This document shows positions 1-11,100 of a DNA stretch of 64,000 bases, in pieces; position 1 is the stretch's first letter; each line of letters starts with the position of its first letter. Origin of the DNA: Primulina eburnea (taxonomy: Eukaryota > Streptophyta > Magnoliopsida > Lamiales > Gesneriaceae); NCBI RefSeq assembly GCF_022965805.1, contig NC_133101.1, positions 45,297,642 through 45,361,641 on the forward strand, in the 5' to 3' direction. Both the position numbers and the translations under genes were made by a program. Under the pieces are notes generated by a model, which worked only from the letters and a program-made list of their open reading frames with translations, did no database searches and was not told the origin of the DNA.

Positions 1-600
1 ATTTAACTGCCACAGACCGGATATCATGTTTGCTGTTTGTTTTTGCTAGATTTCAATCTAACCCCAAACAATCTCATTATATTGCTGCTAAATGTATTTT
101 GAAGTACTTGAAAGGAACTCAAAACGTTGGCTTATGGTATCCCAATGATTCATCGTTAAATCTTATTGGATATTCAGATGCTGATTATGGAGGTTGCAAA
201 CTAGACCGAAAAAGCACAAGTGGTTTCTGTCAATTTCTTGGTGATAGGCTGATATCCTGGTTTAGCAAGAAACAGACTCCATAGCACATACTGTAGAAGC
301 AGAATATCTGGCTGCTGGAAGCTGCTGCTCTCAGTACTGTGGATTCAACAACAGCTAAGAGACTATGGGATTCAAGCCTCCGAATCACCTATTCTGTGAC
401 AATCCAGTGCAATTGCAATCACACAAAATCCAGTACTTCATTCCAGAACGAGCACATAGACATCAGACATCACTTTATTTGAGATCATGTGTAGAAGAAG
501 AACATTCGTCTGGAATATATGTTCTACTGATCAACAAACAGCAGTATCTTCACGAAACCCTTACCAGAAAATAAGTTTTCTTATTTCGTAATTCTCTTGG
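1..600 (+). pseudogene. Ty1/copia polyprotein tail (RNase H), broken
   Basis: Remnant of the C-terminal end of a copia polyprotein, whose RNase H removes the RNA strand during reverse transcription. The first 30 bases encode the run-in to RNase H in another frame (one-base shift). Bases 30-284 carry the typical YLKGT, GYSDADYGG and RKSTSGFC motifs, then a premature stop. After it the AEYLAAGSCCSQ block (about 298-345) and the end of the domain continue through further stops and shifts to about 574. Upstream domains lie outside the window. The motif set fits a SIRE/Maximus or related copia lineage, but the lineage is a guess. It is not functional. Confidence 0.85.
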
Positions 601-1812
601 TTTAATAGTTTAACTTGACTATTTCTGTATCTTAGTTAAACTTCTATTTTACTTGTTTGTCATCGCATTGAACTAACAGTAAGTTATTTGCAGAAAAGCA
701 GAAGAGAAAAGTCAGTAAAGCAAAACTGGAATTTTATTAGAAACCATTTCAGTACTTTACACGATGCAAAAGGAAAAACAGTAGATCTTCTTTGCTATTT
801 AACCAGTAGCGTTACATGTAGTGCTTGTCTTCTGAAATAGGAGCTTTCTGACATTTGTTGCAAAGTACTTCAACAGGAAAAAGATGGTCTTCTTCGAAAG
901 AGAAAGGCCTAGAAAGAATCTAACAAGCTTAGGTCTTGCCAGCACTAATATAATTTTTAGATGCCTTACAGGGCATCAGAGAGGATTTCAGCATCATCAA
1001 TCCACCAGCACTCTCTTACTGCATTAGCATGCTTCTGGATGAATCGATGCTATATTTCAAACTGAATCGAAGCAAAAGATCTGCATAACTGTGGAAACTC
1101 AACTCAGGAGTGTATTTCAAAGATCATTACGAAATTTATGATAACCTCAAACTTCTCTCTGGGCAATTTTGCTTCATCTCCTGAATCTAACTCTAACTCT
1201 CTTTTTACTTGAGTTTTCATTGTTGTTGTTTAACTTCGTTCAAGCCTTGCAGGTATTTATAGAGGGAACAAAGACTCTTGTGAATCGCAAGATTGCGACT
1301 GTTCATTTTCAAAGGCTCAGATTGAGATATGGCCAAGAGTCACTTATCGCAATTATGACTACTTATTAATTGCATTTACCGAGGGGGAACAGTATCTTGG
1401 TCAGACTAAGAGTTTGACACCTTTTCAGAAAACAGATGAATGTTTGTCTTTTCGATAAAACTACAAGTCTGCTGTTTTGACAAAGCGGTCTAATATTTCA
1501 GCACCTTGAAACTCTAGCAGACGTTATCATAAAATGACAAATCCTTTTTGAATCTTTTAGTAACGTCTGGACAACCCGCTCTTTTTCAAAATTTTAAAAT
1601 CATTCGTCTCTCTGACAGTTTCTGCAAAACTTTTCAAACACTCAACCAAGAACATACTGACACGTGTTTTATGTTTATTTGACGGCTGTATATCTATTTC
1701 ATATTTCACATTTTCACCTTTATGTTTCATAACGATCGCTATTCCGCTACTGCTTTCTCTCTCTCATCAACTAACTACTGCAATTTTTTTTCTGCATCAT
1801 CTGATCACAGAA
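601..1812. other. Non-coding stretch downstream of the copia remnant
   Basis: No protein with recognisable motifs in any frame. A purine run near 1388-1396 (GAGGGGGAA) resembles a polypurine tract, but no LTR start follows it. The last 250 bases look like a plant promoter and leader (TATATCTATTTCATAT near 1688, then a CT-rich stretch) ahead of the ATG at 1813. Confidence 0.4.
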
Positions 1813-2080
1813 ATGGCTGGAGCACACTCTTAACGCTTATCAGTTACTTTGCTTCCTTCTCACCATCAGGATGAGAATCTCTTGAAATGTTTCACGATAT
1901 TGAGATCAGGACTCTGGAAATTCTGGAAGCACCAGCAGTTATCTACAAAAATGCTCTCCTGGAATTTTACGCCAAAGCAACAGTGCATGAAGGAAGGATT
2001 GTTCATACCCAAGGAGATGCTTCTATCTCCATTGATGCCGCACACCTAGGAGCTCCTCTCTTCCACTTTCGGGTATGTCT
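1813..2080 (+). pseudogene. Decayed accessory ORF of a copia-type element
   Basis: The ATG at 1813 starts a short reading (MAGAHS) that stops and shifts at once. A second frame from 1887 encodes a 60-residue stretch with the block EAPAVIYKNALLEFYAKA. From memory this resembles a hypothetical protein class that is abundant next to copia elements in Lamiales assemblies; I could not search it. It lies downstream of the RNase H remnant in the same orientation, so an accessory gene carried by that element is the simplest reading. No catalytic motif is visible, and the function is unknown. Confidence 0.35.
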
Positions 2081-2433
2081 GAACTCTTGATATTTCCAAG
2101 ACAGATATGTCTGTGCTCTCAGCTCATTCTCCGCATCTGGAGAAAAGTGTCTCCTTCCTGCCACAAGAAATTGCTCAAAATAGAGTATCAGATTCTGGCC
2201 GATATGTAGTAAAGCTATTTTGATCAAGGCTGGCACCTTCGACAAGTTGACGAAGGAGAAGTTCAAGGAATGACTGCCATCACCAAGGGATTAAGGTGGA
2301 CTGGAGTCATTTTTTTTCAGAATTATGAAGGTATGGTTGTCAGGCGAAGTTCTGGTTTCGCGGTTCAGATCAGTGTTTTGTTGAAGGATGCTGGTTTCGC
2401 ATCTACCAGTGATCTCGATGCTACTTCCGTTAC

Positions 2434-2813
2434 GTATATATAATCGACTGAGTTCAACGTTCACAATCAGAGAAGTCTTCAGATAACTGATACAATCAGC
2501 TTTATTACCGAAACAAGTTCCTGCAGAAAAGCTATAAAACAATCAGTCTTATTTTATACTTAATTGGGTAATATGCATTAAATGACTCCGTATAGTATTT
2601 AATGCTGCAATTAATACTAGTATTAGGAACTCTTTAACGGTAACAATTAAGATAGCAACGTTTGAAAACGTTCTCTACTGGTTTGTGTAGTTATCCCTTT
2701 TCTACTGGTTTAGTTTTACTAGAGCATCAGCTACTGATAAGCTAGTCTGTTGTTCTGGTCTGCTGGTCTACTGGTTTTAGTTATCATCGCCACAATAAAA
2801 TTCATATCTAACA
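2434..2813 (-). repeat. Copia LTR fragment, inverted, 5' end only
   Basis: Read on the minus strand from 2813, it starts TGTTAGATATG and follows the solo LTR at 17053-18064 closely for about 375 bases, with scattered substitutions and small indels. Similarity ends abruptly near 2434, where the sequence switches to unrelated DNA. The outer end is joined to EVE-C at CACGG. Its orientation is opposite to the RNase H remnant at 1-600, so the two are probably not one intact element. Bases 2081-2433 show nothing I recognise. Confidence 0.8.
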
Positions 2814-4009
2814 CACGGATTTCTTTTCTTTTCTTTTTTCTATCTTTTTGTCTATTAGAAAAATGTCTTTTCTTATAAGTTTTTTCAACTTTATCTTTAA
2901 TTTTCTTCTTACCTTTATTAGGTAAGTCAATGCCAAATTGATCACAAAATTTACCTAGTTGTTTTTTCTCTAGTAAATTCTGTCTTTTAATTTGATTATT
3001 TAATTTTAATTCATTACAGAGAGCTAAACCCTCTTGAATATAAGTATTTATTAAATTTCCATATGTATAATTATCATAAGAAATATTTATATCATCTTTT
3101 ACTAAAACTTTTCTAACCCTTTCAGCAAATAAGAAAGGTAAGCCATCTATAAATTTAACTTTCCAAAGACTATTATTACAGTCTGAAATTTCATAAATAC
3201 GAGATAAAAAAGTATCTTTATACCATCTAAAATTAGTAAGTGTTTTATATTTTAGATTACTTAATAAAGTTCTAATTTTTTCACTATTATCAGTGAATTT
3301 TCCAGTAAAATGTTCAATCATAGTCATTATTAATGAATATACTACATTTTCTGATTGAATATTATTCTCTATCTTTATAGAATTAAAGATTTCATCTTTT
3401 TGAGAATAATGTAAATAATTGTCCCACCAACCTTTAAGTTGGCCAGTAAATCATGCTGTTATCATTTTAGCAATATTTTTATCAGTATTACCTGATGTTT
3501 TACAAACAGTACTATACATGAGCATTCTGTGAGCAGTATTATAAATTTGTCTGTCACTTAAACCATCAATATTCCATTCATAAATATTTTTCCCATTATA
3601 ACTATTAGCAAAAATATATTAATTTTCTTCAATAAGAACATTCATTGGAGTAGGTTTATTATAATAATATTTGGATGTCTTAGGTCTATCAGCCCATTTA
3701 ATTTTATTAATTTCTTCATCAGAATGATTATTAATTTTTTCTAATTCTTCAAACTCTTCATTAAGAGTATTTAGATTAAAATTTCTAAATTTTTCTTCTA
3801 ATAATTTTTCTATATCAGAAATAGAAGATTTAAATTTAAAATCTTTAATATCAGGAGGGGATTGTATAGATGAAGTAGCAACATAAACAATATTAGTTTC
3901 TGGTTCTTCTATATGAACATCTGGTTTAATTTTATTAATAGCTAAAATAATTTTATCAATACGATCTTTTAAAGAATTAATTTCTTCTCTTATAATCGTA
4001 AGATATAAA
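2814..4009 (-). other. Endogenous caulimovirid fragment EVE-C (coat-protein region)
   Basis: Minus-strand copy of the part of the viral genome between the movement protein and the coat-protein zinc knuckle. Two reading pieces are visible: 4062-3619 (a charged region containing EEINSLKDRIDKI, likely coiled coil) and 3327-2731 (coat-protein core ending in a lysine-rich stretch, then running into the copia LTR). Homologous stretches occur in EVE-A and EVE-B. It ends at 2813 through the copia LTR and at 4009 through a head-to-head junction with EVE-A. In-frame stops and shifts lie between the pieces. Confidence 0.85.
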
Positions 4010-4019
4010 ATTTTAAAGT

Positions 4020-4939
4020 TTGGTAAAACAACGCCACGTATCAGATTCCTCTTTGATTCCAAGCCTCAGATGGTATCAGAGCCATGGAAATAATCTGGTT
4101 AATAATTTAGCACAATTTATTCAAATGAATATTTTCAGTTTGAAAGAAACTGTTCATAACAGTTTAAATGAAGAATATGATTTACCTGAAAATTTAGATT
4201 TATTGAATAAATGGACTATTTCTAAGATAGAATCTAAAATGATCTATAAATTAGAAACTTTTGAAAGAATTGGTTTTAAACAAGTAGTTAAAACTACAGA
4301 ATCATCAGTACCTCTTCATAATGAAGAAATGGTTATTAGATTATTAAATAATAAAGATATTATGCCTTATAGGAAAAATTACAAATTTATTCATATAGGT
4401 TTAATTCAAATTGCTTTTAGACCTTTAACTTTAGAAGGACTACCAGAAAGCTTCATAGCAGCTTTAAGAGATGGTAGAAATTTGAATTGGAAACAATCCC
4501 TTATGGGAATAATACAATCTAGTTTGGCACATGGTCCAGTATATTTTGATGTTTATCCTAATTTATCTTTATCTTTGTCTGACATTAATATATTAGATTC
4601 TTTAACATTAAATGGTAAAACTCATGGTTATAATTATACTCATGGAACAGAAGTTATATGTATCTGTTATCGTATTTATTATAAACCATTATTTACACTT
4701 AATCCTATGTGTAAAAGAATAGATAAAAAATTAAATGAAAATATTCTGATAGAAACTAATTTTAATAGATCTAATATGACAACTCGTAGATCTATAAAAT
4801 GAGAAGAAATTGAATTTCCAGAAAACCGGATAATTGAACAAGCTGTTCCTAGAAATCCTATAATAAATAGAGATTTACAACAAGTAATATAAACTAATGA
4901 AGGATCTGTTCATATACATTTTAATAATGAACAAAGAAG
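4020..4939 (+). pseudogene. Viral movement protein (30K superfamily), EVE-A copy
   Basis: Cell-to-cell movement protein domain of the viral polyprotein; in living relatives it modifies plasmodesmata. The open frame starts at 4020, but its first part covers the leader and primer site; the Met at 4125 is the more natural protein start. The hallmark core lies at about residues 115-225 of the open frame (KFIHIGLIQI, RDGRNLNW, then HGPVYFDV). A TGA at 4801-4803 ends the frame where a Trp codon would be expected, and homologous sequence continues in frame to about 4939. Followed by Tekay C. It is a dead copy. Confidence 0.8.
4071..4083 (+). promoter_or_regulatory. tRNA-Met primer-binding site of EVE-A
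   Basis: TGGTATCAGAGCC is the complement of the 3' end of plant initiator tRNA-Met. In caulimovirids this site primes minus-strand DNA synthesis and is the conventional genome origin. Its place just ahead of the movement-protein ORF is as expected, which argues for a viral origin rather than an LTR retrotransposon: no LTR end adjoins it. Confidence 0.85.
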
Positions 4940-4944
4940 ATTAT

Positions 4945-7900
4945 TGTAAAGTCCCAAAAATCCTTACTTTGAAAATTTGCGGAAAATTTAAAATTTTCTT
5001 TTTAAAAGAACTTAAACGGTCTCATTCATAAAATCACAGGTGAATCAAGTTCAATGTTTCAAATTATTGCAGCGGAATAAAAATAAAGTTGCCAAAAATA
5101 ACTACTTAAAATTTGTCCAACGACTGATAAAAATTATTAGCGGAAAAATAACAACTGCTGCACTGAGGTCCTCGGGTGCCACTACTGCCGACCCAAGCTG
5201 GCTCACTGGTCCCCGTCCTCGGCCCTGGCCTCATCAATACCTACAACAATCAAGTCTAATGAGCCTAAAGACTCAGCATGCATATATCGCAGGTAACGAG
5301 TAAAATCTGAAGTAAAATATGCATGGGATAAAATATCATGTCATGAGGCGTGCTGAAAGTAATCTGTACTGATGCTGAAAATAATCTGTACTCATGCTGA
5401 AAATAATCTGTACTGATGCTGAAAATAATCTGTACTGAGCAATTATAATACGTGCATAACTGAACTGATAATCATAGTAAAAACGTTTGTTCCTTGGAGC
5501 CCTGTACTGAAATAACTGGTAAAATTTTCTGTTGAGATTATGTTTTACGCCTGTGGCCACTGCACTAAGCTGAACTGATCGGTAACTGACTACCGGGGAG
5601 CCTGAAACTGAGCTGGCGGTCACTGAAGACCCGATGGTACCATCCTGAACTGATAGGTCACTGGCGACCTGATGGTACCAACCTGAACTGAGCGGTCACT
5701 GGCGACCGTATAAATAATGCTCCCACATAGTGAATGAACCACAAGCCATATCGCATAAATCTCAAAAATAATCATTTTCTGTTTTCATGCACGTAAAATA
5801 ATTAACTGGCGATAATGAAAATATCCTGTAATTTTACCAACTGGAGTGGGTTGGATCGTCCCCCAGGCTCGCTGCAACCTAAAGGTGCCATGAAAATATG
5901 CAATAGCTTAAACTTGACCAACTATGCAATTTACGTTCAAAAGATGTGGTTATGACGTCTAATGACTTCGTATTTAATCGTGACTCCGAACCAACCCGAA
6001 CCAACACTGAACCGACATATAGTCATGATTAAAATACGCTGAAAATAATGAAATAATGCTCCCAAAATTATGATGGTCGAAATCTAGGTGGAATGGAGGC
6101 CAAAACAAGAAACGCTCTTTCGAGAGTCAATTTGGCACATCGCACCGTAAATTCTCGTACGACTTCAAAAATGATCCGAATGACAAACGGCCAAAAACAT
6201 GACCTTCCTAACTTAAAGGGGCACTGTCCAGTCCAAGGCCATAGGCTAAAAGCCGACCGAGAACTCGAACAAGCCTCTGAACCGACACAGCAACTTGCTG
6301 TAAAATTTTCCAGCAGCTGCGCAACTTGGCACATCGCACCGTAAATTCTCGTACGACTTCAAAAATGATTCGAATGACAAACGGCCAAAAACATGGCCTT
6401 CCTAACTTAAAGGGGCACTGTCCAGTCCCAGGCCATAGGCTAAAAGCCGACCAAGAACTCGAACGAGCCTCTGAACCGACACAGCAACTTGCTGTCCAAA
6501 AATACAGCAGCTGCGCACTTGTTTTCCTTGTGTCGTTTTCGAGTCCGCCGGCCATTGGGGCTTACACCACTGACCAGAGACCCTTACCAACATCCCAAGG
6601 AATGATTTGAACCATGGCTAAGGGCACAAGACCAGCCACAATTCGCACCAATCCAGCAAACATCAGAAAAGATTCACCCGAGAGCACAAATTCTGCGCGT
6701 CGGACTTTGTTCTTGTTTTGCTGTCACGGATAGTTCCATTGGCCATTTGATTGACCATGGCACAATCTAGACATATAGGGGCATGGTATGAACCATGGCT
6801 AAGGGCCATAGGCCAACCAAGATCCATACCAAACCACCAAACTCGAAATACATATGCTGTCCAAAAACTGAAGGGCCGAGAGGGGAGGGGCTGTTGTGAT
6901 GTTTTAATTAAAAACCGAGGAGTCATGGACCAAGCCACCAAAATGGAGACTTAGTCATGTCTTAGACATGCTAGGGGAGTGATCCAACCATGGCTAAGAG
7001 CCCTTAGAGCAGCCAAGATCAGATCCAACCCTCAAGACAAGAAACTGAAATTTTTCGAACACCATTTCCTGCACCTATGGGGAACTTGCTGTCATTTCGG
7101 TTTCCAGCAAGGGTGGGGGCTAAATGAATGGACCAACATGGTCCTAATACATCCTATTACATGTCTAGGAACAGCCTTGAGAGCCTGGAGTCGAATCATA
7201 ACCTGAAATCCACAACACAAAGCAAACCATGAAGCTGCCCAAGAAAAACCGAAAAATCTGCATGCATTTTCTTTTGACAAATTTGATATGTGTTCGGTTT
7301 TTGCATGATGAAATCTGATCATGTACTGAAAAATACTTGATAATATGACTTGATTGAGGTTTAGAAAAAGTATATACATGCCTTGGATTCATTTCGAAAG
7401 AAAACGAAAAGATGAGACGATCCGGCGCGGAGGAGATGGAGCGATTTCTTTTCTTGCTACCTTGCTGGATTTTTCTCCCTTGCTCTAGCTATGAGGGTCA
7501 CGAAATTTCCCCTCTCAAACTCTCTGAATTTCAGTGGGGAGGGGTGTGATGGAGTGGTTATGGAGGTGGGGAGAAAAATGGTTGGAAAGGTGAGAGGCAA
7601 GATCCACAAATATAGGATCTCAACTCAAGACTAAGTCCCACACTCCTTAAAATTTGGAGTGTTGTTTATCTAGTCAACTAATAATCCTTAAAGGCCTTAC
7701 TAATCCTTTAATTAATTTAGTGAGCTAACCTTTTAATTATGCAACTTAAATGGGCTTATTTCTTAATCACCTCAAGCAACTTAAATTAAATCCTCACACC
7801 TCCCTTATTAACTTAAATGAACTTACTTGCTAGTTAAATTAACTCCCGGAAATAATTCTCGAATCTTAAATCCTATCTCAAAACTCCAACTCCAGTCCGG

Positions 7901-8065
7901 CCTCACTGAAATAACTGAAATGCTAAAAATCAACTACTGAGATGAAATAATAAAATAATTAACTTCAAAGAAGTGCATTTAAAATAATCATGCAATGGAG
8001 TCAATTAAATTTAAAAATCTAGAATTATGCATGGTTTAAACGTAGACTGATTTACGGGTTCTACA
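4945..8065 (-). repeat. 3' LTR of Tekay C
   Basis: On the minus strand it begins TGTAGAACCCG and ends ACTTTACA. A TATA-like CCTATATTTG lies at about 7612-7621 on the minus strand. Contents include four copies of a 22-bp unit near 5350-5437, dyad repeats around CGGTCACTGGCGACCG near 5620-5710, and a 194-bp tandem duplication at 6134-6520. Relative to the 5' LTR it lacks 219 bp after about 7654. Short ORFs inside it are not genes. Confidence 0.93.
6134..6521. repeat. 194-bp tandem duplication in the Tekay C LTR
   Basis: The unit beginning GGCACATCGCACCGTAAATT occurs at 6134 and again at 6328, each copy running through a CAGCAGCTGCGCA block. The same duplication is in the other LTR (about 14173 and 14367). 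The related LTRs near 58699 and 62826 have one copy. Confidence 0.9.
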
Positions 8066-8103
8066 ATCCTTCCCCCCTTAAAAGAAATTTCGTCCTCGAA
8101 ATT
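8066..8103 (-). promoter_or_regulatory. Polypurine tract and conserved dyad of Tekay C
   Basis: The minus strand reads CTTTTAAGGGGGGAAGGAT directly before the LTR start, a classical plus-strand primer. Just upstream is a dyad (ATTTCGAGGACGAAAT on the minus strand, 8086-8101). Tekay B and Tekay A carry near-identical dyads at the same place. Confidence 0.85.
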
Positions 8104-11100
8104 AGAACTCACCGAATAACTCGGGGTAACGATCTCTCATCTCCGGCTCAGACTCCCATGTAGCTTCCTCCTCAGAATGATTGAGCCATTTGACTTTGAC
8201 TCGCTTAACCAGCTTGTTCCGAAGCTTTTTCTCTTGTCTGTCTAGGATCTGCACTGGTCTCTCCTCATAAGATAGGTTCGGAGTAAGCTGCAGCGGCTCA
8301 AAGTTCAAGACATGCGAAGGATTTGCCATATACTTCCTCAGCATAGAGACGTGGAAGACATTGTGTACTCCGGCCAAATTCGGCGGAAGAGCAACACGAT
8401 AAGCTAGCGTCCCAACTCTGTCAAGGATCTCAAATGGTCCAATGAATCTCGGACTGAGCTTCCCTTTCTTCCCAAATCTCATGACACCCTTCATAGGTGC
8501 CACTTTCACAAAGACATGATCGCCCACTGCAAACTCTAAGTCTCTCCTCCGCTGATCGGCATAACTCTTCTGTCGGCTCTGAGCAGTCCTCATCCTATCA
8601 CGGATCTTGACTACTACATCTGCTGCCTGCTGAACAATCTCTGGACCCAACTCTGCTCTCTCTCCTACTTCATCCCAATGAACAGGAGATCTGCACTTGC
8701 GGCCATACAGTGCTTCATACGGAGCCATACCAATAGAAGATTGGAAACTATTGTTATAGGTGAACTCTACAAATGGCAAGTTCGACTCCCAACTCCCTGA
8801 GAAGTCAATCACACAAGCACGAAGAAGATCCTCTAAGATCTGAATAACACGCTCTGACTGTCCATCTGTCTGCGGATGAAAGGCTGTGCTAAACAGCAAC
8901 TTCGTACCCATAGTCGAATGCAAGCTCTTCCAAAATGAGGAAGTGAATCTGGGATCTCTGTCGGATACTATAGAAACTGGAATACCATGAAGTCGGACTA
9001 TCTCTCGGATGTAAAGCTCTGCATACTGAATCATGGTGAATGTCGTCTTAATAGGCAGAAAGTGCGCTGATTTGGTAAGACGATCTACAATCACCCAAAT
9101 GGCATTTGATCCTCTGACTGACTTCGGCAAACCGATCACGAAGTCCATGGTAACATTCTCTCACTTCCACTCGGGAATGGGAAGAGGCTTGAGCAAACCT
9201 GCTGGTCTCTGATGTTCGGCCTTCACTAACTGACAAGTCAGACACTCGGACACAAACCGTCTGATGTCTCTTTTCATACCCGGCCACCAATACAATAACT
9301 GCATATCCTTGTACATCTTCGTACTCCCAGGGTGAATGGAGTACGGGGACGTATGGGCCTCTGATAAGATGTCTGCTCGGATAGAATCACTGCTAGGAAC
9401 CCATATCCTGTCTCGGTATCTCACAATACCGTCGCTGACTGAATATAAGACACTGCCCTTGGCCTCATCTCTTTTCTTCCACTGTGCCAATTGCTCATCT
9501 GCTGACTGACCGCTGCGAATACGGTCAAGAAGAGAGGACTGAATCGTCAAGGTAGATAGACGAGGAACTCTACCGCGAGGATAAGTCTCAAGATCAAACT
9601 TATGTATCTCAATCTGAAGAGGTTTCTGAATCGTCAGGTGAGCCATCACTGCGACTTTCCTGCTCAAAGCATCCGCAACTACATTAGCCTTACCCGGGTG
9701 GTAGCTAATGTCACAATCGTAGTCTTTCACAAGCTCCAACCAACGCCTCTGACGCATGTTCAGCTCCTTCTGCGTAAAGAAATACTTGAGGCTCTTGTGG
9801 TCGGTAAAGATCTGGCATTTCTCTCCATACAGATAGTGCCTCCAAATCTTCAAGGCAAAAACTACAGCCGCTAACTCCAGATCATGGGTAGGGTAGTTCT
9901 TCTCATGGACCTTCAGCTGTCGAGAAGCATACGCTATCACTTTCCCATGCTGCATCAGAACTGCACCTAAACCAAGCTTCGAAGCATCTGTGTAAAGGAC
10001 AAACTCACCGGGTCCTGCTGGCATGGCCAATATTGGTGCTGAGATAAGAGCTTGCTTCAAAGTATCGAAGCTCTTCTGACACTCCTTGCTCCACACAAAT
10101 TTCACATTTTTCTTGGTCAGTGCTGTGAGTGGAACGGCAATGGAGGAGAATCCCTGAATGAATTTCCTGTAATATCCTGCCACCCCAAGAAAACTGCGGA
10201 TCTCGGATGCATTCTGAGGCACAACCCAATCTCGGACTGCTGCAACTTTTGCGGGGTCTACCTCAATACTACTGCTAGAAACAATGTGGCCCAAGAACGC
10301 CACCTTCTCTAACCAGAATTCGCACTTGCTGAACTTTGCGAATAACTTGTGTTTCTGCAAGGTCTGCAACACTGTGGTCAAATGTCTGCTGTGATCCTCT
10401 TGACTCTTGGAGTAGACAAGAATGTCGTCTATGAACACTATCACAAACTGGTCAAGATACGGCTGAAATACGCGATTCATGAGATCCATGAAGATCGCTG
10501 GAGCATTTGTCAGACCAAACGGCATCACCAGGAACTCGTAGTGACCATAACGAGTCCTGAAAGCTGTCTTCGAGACATCATCATCTCTCACCCTCAACTG
10601 ATGATAACCAGAACGCAGATCTATCTTAGAGAAAATCGAAGCTCCCTGCAATTGGTCAAACAGATCCTCAATCCTCGGCAGTGGGTATTTGTTCTTAACT
10701 GTAACCCTGTTCAACTCCCGATAGTCAATGCAAAGCCTCATGGAGCCATCCTTCTTCTTTACAAATAAGACTGGCGCGCCCCATGGTGAAAAGCTCGGGC
10801 GAATGAATTCCTTGTCGAGAAGTTTCTGAATCTGCTTCTTAAGCTCTGCCATCTCTGTCGGTGCAAGTCGGTATGGCGCTTTGGATATCGGAGCCGTACC
10901 TGGCATAAGCTCAATGGAAAACTCCACCTCTCTCTCGGGTGGCATACCAGAGACGTCTTCGGGAAAAACGTCTAAGAAGTCTCTGACAATCGGAACATCT
11001 GAGGCTGACTGGCTGGGTTCCTCGGGGACAGATAAAACGGTCGCTAGAAATGCTCGACACCCTCTATGCATGAGTTTCCTAGCCTGAACATATGGAATAA

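Larger units (their letters stand above)
4010..4944 (+). other. EVE-A segment 1: leader end, primer site and movement protein
   Basis: First of four pieces of one near-complete endogenous caulimovirid. It begins about 60 bases before the tRNA-Met primer site and runs through the movement protein. It is cut at 4944 by Tekay C; reading resumes at 16324 after the ATTAT duplication. Genus is uncertain: the order MP-CP-PR-RT-RH plus a second ORF fits florendoviruses, which are known only as endogenous copies, but petuvirus-like or unclassified lineages are possible. Confidence 0.85.

Noticed and set aside
2003..2542. Minus-strand ORFs at 2003-2266 and 2291-2542
   Set aside because: One is antisense to the accessory remnant and the other runs across the copia LTR breakpoint; neither has motifs.
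5350..5440. CRISPR-like array of 22-bp repeats
   Set aside because: Head-to-tail tandem repeats without spacers inside a plant LTR; the genome is eukaryotic.
6068..6610. Overlapping ORFs on both strands in the Tekay C LTRs (also 14107-14649, 58637-58918, 62745-63117)
   Set aside because: They come from the 194-bp LTR duplication and related LTRs, lack motifs, and repeat in both LTRs of one element.
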